Shown here: positions 7,833 through 15,712 of the stretch, one piece after another
Position numbering within the stretch: position 1 is the stretch's first letter
How the letters are laid out: each line of letters begins with the position of its first letter
Source: Nocardioides sp. QY071
GTDB lineage: Bacteria; Actinomycetota; Actinomycetes; Propionibacteriales; Nocardioidaceae
Direction of reading: 5' to 3'
Length of the DNA: 64,000 bases
NCBI RefSeq assembly: GCF_029961765.1
Contig: NZ_CP124681.1
Coordinates: 3,038,001 to 3,102,000 of the forward strand
Position numbers and translations under genes: made by a program
The notes under the pieces: model-generated
The model's input: the letters and a program-made list of their open reading frames with translations, nothing else
What the model was told of the DNA's origin: nothing
Database searches by the model: none

Positions 7833-8845
7833 CGGCACGCCGCCGACCACGGGCCGTTGTTGCCGACCGGGTTGATGCCCGCACCGTTCTCCGTCAGCGC
7901 CACGGAGAGCGAGCAGACGTAGACGTTGAGCGCGTTCTCGTACGACGTGGCCCGGCCGAGCGACTCGAAGACCGTCGTGAACGCGGGGATCGCCTGCACC
8001 AGGCTCCCCCGGGACCTCTCGAACATGTCCGCGACCGTGACCAGGCGGTCGGTCGTCTTGGTCAGGGGCACCTTGACCTCCTTGAGCAGCGAGCTGGTCG
8101 CACCGACGAGCCGGCTGACACCGTCGATCGACGCCCCGATGGACTTGCGGTCCTCGGCCAGCCCGGTCATCAGCTTGCGCAGCTCGACGACGGTCTGGGA
8201 GAGCTCGTCCCCCTGGCCGGCGATGTTGTCGAGCACGGGCTTGAGGTTGGTCATCACCTCACCGATCACGGTGTCGCGGTCGGCGAGGAAGTTGCTGAGC
8301 TGACCGGTCTGGGCGAGCAGCTGCTCGACCGTGCCGCCCTCGCCCTGGAGCACCTTGACCAGCGAGGACGCGAGCTTGTTGACGTCGCCGGGCTGGAGCA
8401 CCTTGAACAGCGGCCGGAACCCGTTGAGCAGGCCGGTCAGATCGAAGCCCGGGTCGGTCCGCGCGATCGGCACCGTGGCGCCGTCCTTCAGCGCGGCACC
8501 GCGCTGTGCCCCCTGGATCAGCGAGATGTAGCGCTGGCCGAGGAGGTTCTGGTAGCGCATGACCAGCTTGGTCGTGTCGAGCAGCGGCTGGTCCTTGACC
8601 AGCTCGACCTTGATCTCGGCACCGTCGGTCGTCGCCTTGATGTCCTTGACCTGGCCGACCCGGACGCCGGCCGCCTTGACGTCGTCACCGACGCGCAGGC
8701 CGCTGACGTCGGCGAACTCGGCCTTGAACTCGTGGGTCCCGCCGGGCACGCCGTTCTGCATGGTGTTGACCAGCAGCAGCAGCATCAGCCCGCTCACGAT
8801 GGCGAACGCGGTGAACTTGATCGCGATCGAGCGCAGCCCGGTCAT
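7829..8845 (-). CDS. MCE-family protein, second in operon (MceB-like)
   Basis: 338 residues. The start ATG overlaps the MceA stop as ATGA (8842-8845). An N-terminal membrane helix (FAIVSGLMLLLLVNTM) is followed by an MCE domain (DVSGLRVGDDVKAAGVRVGQ, about residues 46-65). Helical repeats and a short C-terminal region with the NPVGNNGPW sequence and a final cysteine follow. MceB proteins commonly carry this NxVGNNGPW-like tail, which supports the subunit assignment. Role: part of the six-subunit MCE channel feeding the YrbE permeases. Confidence 0.92.
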   Translation of the reverse strand: MTGLRSIAIKFTAFAIVSGLMLLLLVNTMQNGVPGGTHEFKAEFADVSGLRVGDDVKAAGVRVGQVKDIKATTDGAEIKVELVKDQPLLDTTKLVMRYQNLLGQRYISLIQGAQRGAALKDGATVPIARTDPGFDLTGLLNGFRPLFKVLQPGDVNKLASSLVKVLQGEGGTVEQLLAQTGQLSNFLADRDTVIGEVMTNLKPVLDNIAGQGDELSQTVVELRKLMTGLAEDRKSIGASIDGVSRLVGATSSLLKEVKVPLTKTTDRLVTVADMFERSRGSLVQAIPAFTTVFESLGRATSYENALNVYVCSLSVALTENGAGINPVGNNGPWSAACR

Positions 8846-9900
8846 CGGCCCTCCCCCCAGAGTCGTCCGACACCCGCGGGGTCGGTGCTGCCCGTGCGGT
8901 AGACGGGCTGCTGGCCGCTCGTGTAGTAGGGCGGCGGCGAGAGGCGCAGCGTGCCGTCGGTCTTCACGAAGCCGCCGCGGACCGCCTCGGGCAGGTTGGT
9001 GCCGAGCAGGATGTTGACCGCCAGCGCGTCGGTGATGCCGGCCTTGCGGTTGTCGTAGACCGCGTCGAGCAGCACCGCCGATCCGTTGATGAAGTCCACC
9101 AGGTTCTTCTCGTTCTTGTTCAGGAAGGCACGCGAGGTCTTCGCCAGGTTGGTGCCGCCGCTGATGAGCGCCGTGATCGCTGCCTCCTGGGTGACGATCG
9201 TGTGCAGCGTGACCAGGACGTCGTCGGTCGCGTCGAGCAGGTCGGGCGCGATCTGGTTGACGAGCTGGGTCGTGGAGGCGAGCGCCTGCAGGTCCGCCCG
9301 GACCTGCGGCATCCGCGGGTTGATCCGGTCGAGGTAGTCGTTCAATGTGCGGACGGTCTGCCCGATCTGGCCGCCGCGACCGTCGAGCGCCTCGGCCGCC
9401 GAGCCGATCGCCGAGGCGAGCTCGGCCGGGCCCAGCGCCTTGACCAGGCGGTCGATGTCGTCGAGGGCCTGCTGCAGCTCCAGGGTCTCCTGGGTGCTGT
9501 CGGCCTGCACCTTCGCGCCGGCCTTGAGCTCGCCGGCGGGCTTGCCGTGCACGACCAGGTCGACGAACGTCGTACCGAACACCGTGGCGGGCAGGATCCG
9601 CGCCACCACGTTGCCGGGCACGACGTCCATGTCCTTCTTCGACATCTCCATGTCGACGGTGACGCCGCCCGAGGCGGCGCGGCTGATCTGGGTGACCTTG
9701 CCGACGATGACGCCGTTCATCTTGACGTCGGAGCCGGACCGCAGCGCGCCGCCGGCGTTGGCGACCTCGGCGGTGACGTGCGGCTTCGAGCCGAACGTGC
9801 CGTTGCTGCGCAGGGTGATGAAGGCACCGATGACGGCGAGCGCGACGATCGCGATCAGGCCGCGTCGGGCCAGCTGGTTGCGGGAGATCTCTCGAGCCAT
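8842..9900 (-). CDS. MCE-family protein, first in operon (MceA-like)
   Basis: 352 residues. The N-terminus MAREISRNQLARRG leads into a membrane helix (LIAIVALAVIGAFITL), then an MCE domain with GGALRSGSDVKMNGVIVGKV. A helical region and a proline-rich C-terminal tail (SPPPYYTSGQQPVY) follow. First position after the two YrbE genes is the canonical place for MceA. The gap to the second permease stop is 9 nt, in contrast to the overlaps elsewhere in the operon. Confidence 0.92.
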   Translation of the reverse strand: MAREISRNQLARRGLIAIVALAVIGAFITLRSNGTFGSKPHVTAEVANAGGALRSGSDVKMNGVIVGKVTQISRAASGGVTVDMEMSKKDMDVVPGNVVARILPATVFGTTFVDLVVHGKPAGELKAGAKVQADSTQETLELQQALDDIDRLVKALGPAELASAIGSAAEALDGRGGQIGQTVRTLNDYLDRINPRMPQVRADLQALASTTQLVNQIAPDLLDATDDVLVTLHTIVTQEAAITALISGGTNLAKTSRAFLNKNEKNLVDFINGSAVLLDAVYDNRKAGITDALAVNILLGTNLPEAVRGGFVKTDGTLRLSPPPYYTSGQQPVYRTGSTDPAGVGRLWGEGR

Positions 9901-9909
9901 GTCGTCACC

Positions 9910-10779
9910 TCACCCGGAGATCCGGAAGCCCGGGTCGCCGCCCCAGAACACCAGGGTGAGGACCATGTCGAGGAGCACGATCGAGACGATGCTGGCCCGG
10001 ATGCCGGTGCCCGTCGCCTCGCCGACGGCCTGCGGACCGCCGCCGACGCGCATGCCGTACCAGCAGTGGATCAGGGCCACGGTCAGGGCGAAGATCAGGA
10101 TCTTGATGATCGAGAAGACGATGTCCCTGCCCTGGATGAACGTCGAGAAGTAGTGGTCGTACTGGCCTGGTGACTGCCCGAACAGGATGACGACCGAGGC
10201 CTGCGAGGCGACGTAGCTGCCGATCAGGCCGATCAGGTAGAGCGGAAGGATCGCGACCATGCAGGCGATGACCCGGGTGGTGCAGACGTAGCGCACGGCG
10301 CTGACCGCCATCACCTCGAGGGCGTCGATCTCCTCGTGGATCTTCATCGAGCCGATCTGGGCGGTGAACCGGCAGCCGACCTGGGCGCCGAGCGCCAGGG
10401 CGGCGATGAGCGGCGCCAGCTCACGGGTGTTGACGCTCGCGGAGATGAAGCCGGTGAGCGGCGCCAGGCCGACGATCTCGAGGCCGTTGAAGCCCTCGAT
10501 GCCGATCGACGTACCGGCGGCGACCGAGAGCAGGATCATCACGCCGACCGTGCCGCCACCGACGAGGAGGGCGCCGCTGCCCCAGGCGATGTCCTTGATC
10601 TGGCGCAGCACCTCCTTGGGGTAGAGGGCGATCGTCGCGGGGATCTCGCGGAAGACCTTGCCGGAGAAGCTCACGAAGGAGCCGAGCATCGCGAGCGTGC
10701 TCATCACCGAGTCGGCGATGCCGACGAGTGCGTCGGAGAACCGGGCTCCGACGCCCCGACCGAGCTGGACCCCGGACAT
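9910..10779 (-). CDS. YrbE/MlaE-family lipid ABC permease, second copy (YrbEB-like)
   Basis: Integral-membrane permease of about 289 residues. The ATG at 10779 shares one base with the stop of the first permease (TGATG). Several membrane helices are evident, plus the conserved MlaE coupling segment HEEIDALEVMAVSAVRYV, which contacts the ATPase in characterised homologues. MlaE-type permeases work with a cytoplasmic ATPase (MlaF/MceG); no such ATPase gene is in this window, so it is presumably encoded elsewhere. A longer upstream frame is out of keeping with the coupled start and was rejected. Confidence 0.92.
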   Translation of the reverse strand: MSGVQLGRGVGARFSDALVGIADSVMSTLAMLGSFVSFSGKVFREIPATIALYPKEVLRQIKDIAWGSGALLVGGGTVGVMILLSVAAGTSIGIEGFNGLEIVGLAPLTGFISASVNTRELAPLIAALALGAQVGCRFTAQIGSMKIHEEIDALEVMAVSAVRYVCTTRVIACMVAILPLYLIGLIGSYVASQASVVILFGQSPGQYDHYFSTFIQGRDIVFSIIKILIFALTVALIHCWYGMRVGGGPQAVGEATGTGIRASIVSIVLLDMVLTLVFWGGDPGFRISG

Positions 10780-11603
10780 CAGGCACCTCCGGGGAAGAGC
10801 ATCACGTAGGCCTGGGTCAGCCCGACGTTGATCACGGCGAGGATGATGACGCTGAGCACGACGGCCTGGTTGACGGCGTCGGCCACGGCCTTCGGTCCGC
10901 CGTGGGCGCTGAGTCCCTTGTGGGCGCACACGATGATCGCGACGAAGCCGAACAGCAGGCCCTTGAACTCGGCGAGGATCAGGTCACCCGGTTGGGCGAG
11001 CCCGACGAAGGAGTCGAGGTAGGTGCCCGACGAGATCTGGCCGCCGCCCACGACGATCACGAACGCGGTCGTCATGGCGGTCATCGCGACGATGATCGTC
11101 AGCAGGACCGAGACCAGCAGGGCCGCGAGGATGCGGGGCGCGACCAGCCGCTGGATCGGCGAGATGCCCATGACCTTGAGGGCGTCGATCTCCTCGCGCA
11201 CGGTGCGGGCACCGAGGTCGGCGCACACCGCGGACCCGACCGCGCCCGCGATCATCAGCGAGGTCACGAGCGGCGCACCCTGCCGGAGCACGCCGATGCC
11301 GTTGACCGCACCGATGAAGGACTGGGCGCCGATCTGGTTGGCCGCGGCGCCGATCTGCACGGACGTGATGACGCCGAACGGGATCGCGACCAGGATGGTC
11401 GGCAACAGCGAGACCCGGGTCATGAACCAGCACTGCAGCAGGAACTCGGACCACGAGAACCTGCGGGCGACGATGTCGGAGAACCCCCACTGGATGGACT
11501 CCACGGCGAGCTTGACCAGCTCACCGGTGGTGATCACCCCAGCCCTGAACCGACCGGTCATGTTGTCGAGGACGGACCGTCCCCCGGCGACCACGGTGCT
11601 CAT
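10779..11603 (-). CDS. YrbE/MlaE-family lipid ABC permease, first copy (YrbEA-like)
   Basis: First gene of the mce operon; an integral-membrane permease of about 274 residues from the ATG at 11603 (MSTVVAGGRSVLDN). GAGAGG lies about 11 nt upstream of that start, and an in-frame GTG at 11630 is a possible alternative. The MlaE coupling helix REEIDALKVMGISPIQRL is present, with five to six hydrophobic segments. The two permeases would form the membrane dimer beneath the MCE needle. Substrate cannot be assigned from sequence; actinobacterial mce systems carry sterols, fatty acids or other lipids. Confidence 0.92.
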   Translation of the reverse strand: MSTVVAGGRSVLDNMTGRFRAGVITTGELVKLAVESIQWGFSDIVARRFSWSEFLLQCWFMTRVSLLPTILVAIPFGVITSVQIGAAANQIGAQSFIGAVNGIGVLRQGAPLVTSLMIAGAVGSAVCADLGARTVREEIDALKVMGISPIQRLVAPRILAALLVSVLLTIIVAMTAMTTAFVIVVGGGQISSGTYLDSFVGLAQPGDLILAEFKGLLFGFVAIIVCAHKGLSAHGGPKAVADAVNQAVVLSVIILAVINVGLTQAYVMLFPGGA

Positions 11604-11651
11604 CAGGGCAACCGCCTCTCGTGCATAAACACCCCTGCCTGTCTCACCGGT

Positions 11652-11663
11652 GGAACCGGTTCC
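11652..11663. promoter_or_regulatory. 12-bp palindrome upstream of the mce operon
   Basis: Perfect palindrome GGAACCGGTTCC centred about 54 nt before the first permease start, inside the only gap ahead of the operon (11604-11705). A second short palindrome, GTGTAACAC, lies at 11694-11702. Either may be an operator for the operon; I could not pick out a convincing -35/-10 pair. Confidence 0.45.
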
Positions 11664-11705
11664 AGCCAGCCCCCCGTGACTGCCTGTTGCTCGGTGTAAC
11701 ACTTA

Positions 11706-12662
11706 TCACGCAATTTGGTCACGGCTCCTGAGATGTTCACGTGGCGCCATCCGCGGACCGCGCCGGGGGCGGTGCAGCCCGGCGGCCGCCACGAGGAACG
11801 GGACGCGGCCCCGGTGCCCCGCCCAGGGGCGCAGGTACCGGGCCAGCTCGGCGTCGTCGAACAGCCGTCCCTCCAACGCCCAACCCACGTCCTTGGCGAC
11901 GTGGTAGTCGCCGAAGGACACCGCGTCGGGGTCGCCGAGCGCGCGCTGGCGGACCTCGGCGGCCGTCCACACCCCGATCCCGGGCAGTGCGCGCAACCGT
12001 GCCTCCGCCTCCTCCCCCGGCAGGCCGGCGGCTCGCTCCAGGGCCTCGGCGTGCCGGGCGGCGGTCACCACCGCCCGGCTGCGCGCAGGGTCGATGTGCA
12101 GGCGCAGCCACTCCCAGGACGGGACCCGGCGCAGGGCCGCGGCGTCGGGCTGGACCATCAGCCCGAGCGCGGCACCCGGTCCCGGCGCCGGGGTGCCGTG
12201 TCGCCGTACGAGTGCCCGGAACCCGGCGAAGGCCTCCTGGCCGGTGACCTTCTGCTCGATGATCGCGGGCACCAGGGCCTCCAGCACCAGGCCGGTGCGT
12301 CCCAGCCGCAGGTGCGGGTGCCGGCGCCGGGCCTCCGCGAGGACGGGGTGGCGCGGCTCGAAGCCGGACCAGTCGTCGGACTCGCCGAGCAGAGCGGGCA
12401 GCTGCTCGGTCGCCCAGGTGGCGCCGGGCCCCCACGCGCGCGCCGCGATCGCGCCGCTCGCGTCCTGCTCGGAGACGGTGAGCGTCGCCACGCCGTCGGG
12501 CGTGCGGCAGGCGCGCCAGTGCCGGCCGGCGAGCGCCAGCCGATGGGTCGGGTCACCTCCGCCGTGCCGCTGCTGGCGCAGCAGCGCGCCCACCGGGACG
12601 GGACGACCGGGGAGCCACACGCGCTCCGCGTCCGGGGCGACCGGTTCGTCCGGGGAGGTCAC
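11706..12662 (-). CDS. AlkA-like DNA-3-methyladenine glycosylase (HhH-GPD)
   Basis: Base-excision repair glycosylase of 318 residues that probably removes alkylated purines. The core has the substrate-pocket helix (LEALVPAIIEQKVTGQEAF), the helix-hairpin-helix LRALPGIGVWTAAEV (about residues 226-240), and the downstream SFGDYHVAKDVG segment. Its aspartate (FGD) sits where HhH-GPD enzymes keep their catalytic Asp. The start is GTG at 12662 with TACAGT 6 nt upstream. It is divergent from a TetR gene with 121 bp between them. Exact substrate range is not predictable. Confidence 0.85.
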   Translation of the reverse strand: MTSPDEPVAPDAERVWLPGRPVPVGALLRQQRHGGGDPTHRLALAGRHWRACRTPDGVATLTVSEQDASGAIAARAWGPGATWATEQLPALLGESDDWSGFEPRHPVLAEARRRHPHLRLGRTGLVLEALVPAIIEQKVTGQEAFAGFRALVRRHGTPAPGPGAALGLMVQPDAAALRRVPSWEWLRLHIDPARSRAVVTAARHAEALERAAGLPGEEAEARLRALPGIGVWTAAEVRQRALGDPDAVSFGDYHVAKDVGWALEGRLFDDAELARYLRPWAGHRGRVPFLVAAAGLHRPRRGPRMAPREHLRSRDQIA

Positions 12663-12668
12663 GGGAGC

Positions 12669-12674
12669 ACTGTA
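12669..12674 (-). promoter_or_regulatory. -10 hexamer TACAGT, leaderless-type
   Basis: TACAGT, 6 nt, then the GTG start of the glycosylase at 12662. Confidence 0.5.
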
Positions 12675-12706
12675 GGTCCATGGCTGGTCGCTGCGCTCCG
12701 GGTCGC

Positions 12707-12747
12707 GAGAGACTAGGCTCTCTCACGCAACGACGAATGTCTTTCGT
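12707..12747. promoter_or_regulatory. Two candidate operators in a divergent intergenic region
   Basis: Two inverted repeats lie between the glycosylase and TetR genes: GAGAGA-CTAGGC-TCTCTC (12707-12724) and ACGAA-N5-TTCGT (12733-12747). They are 36 nt or more upstream of the TetR start. One may be the site used by that regulator. Confidence 0.4.
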
Positions 12748-12783
12748 TCGTCACCGACCTCTTCCTCAGGCTCCGGAGGGCAG

Positions 12784-13389
12784 TTGAGCATCGACACGAC
12801 CCGCAGTCGCCGGGCCCGCCTCGACCAGGAGGCGGTGCTCCAGGCGGCGGAGGCGCTCGTCGACCGCGACGGTTACGACGCCCTCACCATGACCTCGCTC
12901 GCCGCCGAGCTCGAGGCCCGGGTCTCCTCCCTCTACAACCACGTCGCGAACCTCGAGGACCTGCGCGCGCTGATCCAGGTGCGCGCGATGCGCCTGCTCG
13001 GCGACCACGTCCGCGGTGCCGCGATGGGCCACGCCGGCGTCGCCGGGCTGCGCGCCCTCAGCCACGCGCTGCGCGCGTTCGCCCGCACCCACCCGCAGCG
13101 GTACGCCGCCCTCACCCGCCCCCCGATCGACCGTGAGGCCTTCTACGCCGCCGCGCTCGACGCGATCGAGGCACTGGCGATCATGGGTCGCTCCGCCGGG
13201 TTGCCCGACGAACGGCTCCTGCAGAACGCCATGGCGCTGTTCGCGTGCCTGCACGGCTTCGTGTCGCTGGAGGTCGCCGGCTACTTCGGCGACCTGTCCG
13301 GCACCAATGCCGAGCTCGACCTCGACGAGGTCTACGAGCACGTGATCGACGGGGCCGTCACCGCTGCCTCGCTGGACGCCACGCGCTGA
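12784..13389 (+). CDS. TetR-family transcriptional regulator with WHG-type C-terminus
   Basis: Repressor of 201 residues starting at TTG, which is preceded by a strong GGAGGG Shine-Dalgarno. The N-terminal HTH (LTMTSLAAELEARVSSLYNH) is typical of TetR proteins. The C-terminal part includes FARTHPQRYAALTRPP, as in the WHG/TetR_C subgroup. It is divergent from the glycosylase and 14 nt upstream of the DNA ligase ATG. Control of either neighbour is possible; nothing in the sequence shows which. Confidence 0.85.
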   Translation: MSIDTTRSRRARLDQEAVLQAAEALVDRDGYDALTMTSLAAELEARVSSLYNHVANLEDLRALIQVRAMRLLGDHVRGAAMGHAGVAGLRALSHALRAFARTHPQRYAALTRPPIDREAFYAAALDAIEALAIMGRSAGLPDERLLQNAMALFACLHGFVSLEVAGYFGDLSGTNAELDLDEVYEHVIDGAVTAASLDATR

Positions 13390-13403
13390 GCCCCGGCCGA
13401 GCC

Positions 13404-14918
13404 ATGCTGCTTCGCGACCTCGTCGACGTCTCCCGCCAGGTCGCCGCGACGCGCTCGCGCAAGGAGAAGACCCGGCTGATCAGCTCGCTGCTGGTTGCTG
13501 CCCCGGCCGGGGAGCGGGCGCTGGTCGCCCGCTACCTCAGCGGGCGGCTCCGGCAGCGTCGTACCGGACTCGGGTGGCGGGGACTGCAGACCCTGCCCTC
13601 CCCCGCCGAAGCGTCGTCCCTCGAGGTGAGCGAGGTCGACGCCGCCTTCGAGGCGATGTCGCTGCTCGGCGGGCCCGGCTCGGTCGGGCTGCGCTCGGCC
13701 GCGGTCGCGGACCTGTTCGGCCGGGCCACCGCGGCCGAGCAGGAGTGGCTGCGCGCGGTCGCGGTCGGCGAGGTCCGCCAGGGCGCCCTCGAGGCGGTCG
13801 TCACCGAGGCCCTCGCAGTCGCCGCCGGCGTGCCCCTGGCCGCGGTACGCAGGGCCGCGATGCTGGCCGGCGGTGCGACGTACGTCGTGGACGAGGCGTT
13901 CGCCGGCCCGGCGGCGCTGGGCTCGGTCGGGCTGACCGTCGGCCGGCCCGTGCTGCCGATGCTCGCCTCGTCGGCGCCCGACGTGGCCGCAGCCGTCGCG
14001 AAGGCGGGCTCCGGGGTCATCGGCGTCGACGCGAAGCTCGACGGCATCCGGATCCAGGTGCACCGCGACGGCGACGACGTCCTGGTCGCCACCCGCAGCC
14101 TCGACGACATCACCCACCGCCTGCCCGAGGTGGTCGCGATCACCCGCGCACTGCCCGCCTCACGGGTGGTGCTCGACGGGGAGGCGCTGTGGCTGGCCGC
14201 CGACGGCCGCCCGCGCCCGTTCCAGGAGACCGCCTCACGCACGGCCTCGGCCGCCGCCGCGGAGTCCGTCGTGTCGCCGTACTTCTTCGACGTGCTGCAC
14301 CTCGACGGCACCGACCTGATCGACCGTCCCGCCCACGAGCGCTGGCAGGTCCTCGAGGACCTCGTCCCCGCCGAGCACCGAGTGCAGCGCTGGATCGGCT
14401 CCTCGGTGGACGAGGCAGCGGCCTTCACCGACTCGGTGCTCGCCTCCGGCCACGAGGGTGTCGTCGTGAAGTCCCTCGACGCGCCGTACGACGCCGGTCG
14501 CCGCGGGTCCGCCTGGGTCAAGGTGAAGCCGGTCCACACCCTCGACCTCGTCGTCCTCGCCGTCGAGCATGGCTCCGGTCGCCGCCGCGGCTGGCTGTCC
14601 AACATCCACCTCGGTGCCCGCGACCCGTCCTCCCCCACCGGTTTCGTGATGCTGGGCAAGACCTTCAAGGGCATGACCGACGAGATGCTCGCCTGGCAGA
14701 CCGAGCGCTTCCGCTCGCTCGAGGTCGCCGACGACGGGTGGGTCGTCACCGTCCGCCCAGAGCAGGTCGTCGAGATCGCCTTCGACGGGTTGCAGCACTC
14801 GACGCGCTATCCGGGCGGGCTGGCGCTGAGGTTCGCGCGGGTCGTGCGGTACCGCGACGACAAGGGCGCCGACGAGGCGGACACGATCGAGACGGTGCGG
14901 GGGCTCGCGACGCCCTGA
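13404..14918 (+). CDS. ligB: ATP-dependent DNA ligase (LigB-type)
   Basis: ATP-dependent DNA ligase of 504 residues, close to the roughly 507 of mycobacterial LigB. An N-terminal helical DNA-binding domain (about 1-180) precedes the adenylation domain with motif I VDAKLDGIRIQVH, the nucleotidyl lysine being K211. LDGEALW (motif III), GVVVKSLD (motif IV), and WVKVKP (motif V) follow, then a C-terminal OB domain. Actinobacteria keep this enzyme beside the NAD-dependent LigA; it probably serves repair. The ATG at 13404 lies 14 nt after the TetR stop. An in-frame extension to 13245 overlaps that gene and was rejected. Confidence 0.92.
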   Translation: MLLRDLVDVSRQVAATRSRKEKTRLISSLLVAAPAGERALVARYLSGRLRQRRTGLGWRGLQTLPSPAEASSLEVSEVDAAFEAMSLLGGPGSVGLRSAAVADLFGRATAAEQEWLRAVAVGEVRQGALEAVVTEALAVAAGVPLAAVRRAAMLAGGATYVVDEAFAGPAALGSVGLTVGRPVLPMLASSAPDVAAAVAKAGSGVIGVDAKLDGIRIQVHRDGDDVLVATRSLDDITHRLPEVVAITRALPASRVVLDGEALWLAADGRPRPFQETASRTASAAAAESVVSPYFFDVLHLDGTDLIDRPAHERWQVLEDLVPAEHRVQRWIGSSVDEAAAFTDSVLASGHEGVVVKSLDAPYDAGRRGSAWVKVKPVHTLDLVVLAVEHGSGRRRGWLSNIHLGARDPSSPTGFVMLGKTFKGMTDEMLAWQTERFRSLEVADDGWVVTVRPEQVVEIAFDGLQHSTRYPGGLALRFARVVRYRDDKGADEADTIETVRGLATP

Positions 14919-14926
14919 CGGGGAGA

Positions 14927-14936
14927 TGTTGCAACA
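14927..14936. promoter_or_regulatory. Candidate operator palindrome ahead of a TetR gene
   Basis: Perfect 10-bp palindrome TGTTGCAACA. GTTGCA recurs 13 bases further on. The site is 18-27 nt upstream of the leaderless -10 and suits autoregulation by the downstream TetR protein. Confidence 0.45.
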
Positions 14937-14953
14937 CCGAGTTGCACGTCTCG

Positions 14954-14959
14954 TACACT
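14954..14959 (+). promoter_or_regulatory. -10 hexamer TACACT, leaderless-type
   Basis: TACACT, 6 nt, then ATG at 14966. No Shine-Dalgarno is visible before this start. Confidence 0.55.
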
Positions 14960-14965
14960 TCCCCC

Positions 14966-15652
14966 ATGGCGACCAATGCACCAGCCACCGACGGCCGTCG
15001 CAAGGCGGCGGCCGCGCGTCGGAAGGCAAGGCAGGCGGAGATCATCGCGGCGACGCGCCAGATCTTCGACTCCAAGGGCGTGCGGGACGTCCAGATCGAG
15101 GAGATCGCGAGCGCGGTCGGGATCAACCGGGCGATCGTCTACCGGCACTTCACCGGCAAGGAGGAGCTGTTCGCGCTCACCCTGGTCGGCTACCTCGAGG
15201 AGCTGCACGACGCGATGGCGGCGGCCGCGGCGAGCGGGAGTGCTCCGGGCGAGCAGCTCGAGCGGATCGTGGGGGCGTTCGTCGACTACGGCGTGGCGCA
15301 CCCCGCGTTCGTCGACTGTGCGCAGGCGCTCATGGTGCGTCCCGGCGAGGAGCTCCTCGACGAGATCGCCGAGGGACCGCTCTTCCGGCTCGGGCGCGGC
15401 ATCACCTCCTGCCTGACCGTCCTGTCCGACACCCTCAGCCAGGGAGTCGAGGCGGGCGCGTTCGAGCTGAGCGACGACCCGGTGCTGCTCGCCAACGCGC
15501 TGTACGCCAGCGGGCTCGGGGCCCTGCAGCTGGCCCGGCTGGGCATCCTCGTCAGCGAGGTCGCGCCCGGCATCCCGACGGTCGGGCAGATCTCGGCGGC
15601 GCAGGTGCGCTCCTACCTGGTGCGCTCCGCCCTCGCCCTGGTCACCGCCTGA
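14966..15652 (+). CDS. TetR-family transcriptional regulator
   Basis: Regulator of 228 residues. After a basic alanine-rich N-terminus, the HTH reads IEEIASAVGINRAIVYRHF (about residues 45-63). The C-terminal domain resembles the TetR group that often controls fatty-acid or acyl-CoA genes, but no specific ligand signature is visible. It is convergent with a thiolase gene, and a long shared hairpin separates their stops. Given the fatty-acid genes next door it may regulate them; that is inference. The upstream palindrome (14927-14936) is a candidate site. Confidence 0.87.
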   Translation: MATNAPATDGRRKAAAARRKARQAEIIAATRQIFDSKGVRDVQIEEIASAVGINRAIVYRHFTGKEELFALTLVGYLEELHDAMAAAAASGSAPGEQLERIVGAFVDYGVAHPAFVDCAQALMVRPGEELLDEIAEGPLFRLGRGITSCLTVLSDTLSQGVEAGAFELSDDPVLLANALYASGLGALQLARLGILVSEVAPGIPTVGQISAAQVRSYLVRSALALVTA

Positions 15653-15658
15653 AAAACC

Positions 15659-15707
15659 ACATCGGCGTCGATCGGACGAACCTGGTTCGTCCGATCGACG
15701 CCGATGT
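15659..15707. terminator. Long bidirectional hairpin between convergent genes
   Basis: Perfect 23-bp stem (15659-15681 with 15685-15707) and a 3-nt CTG loop, lying between the TetR stop (15652) and the thiolase stop (15713). On the minus strand the stem is followed by GGTTTTTC, a T-run expected of an intrinsic terminator for the thiolase transcript. The plus-strand side lacks a T-run. Confidence 0.85.
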
Positions 15708-15712
15708 CCTGC

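Noticed and set aside
2936..11603. Assignment of the mce operon to sterol (mce4) uptake
   Set aside because: No sterol-catabolism genes or KstR-type sites were seen nearby, so substrate was left open.
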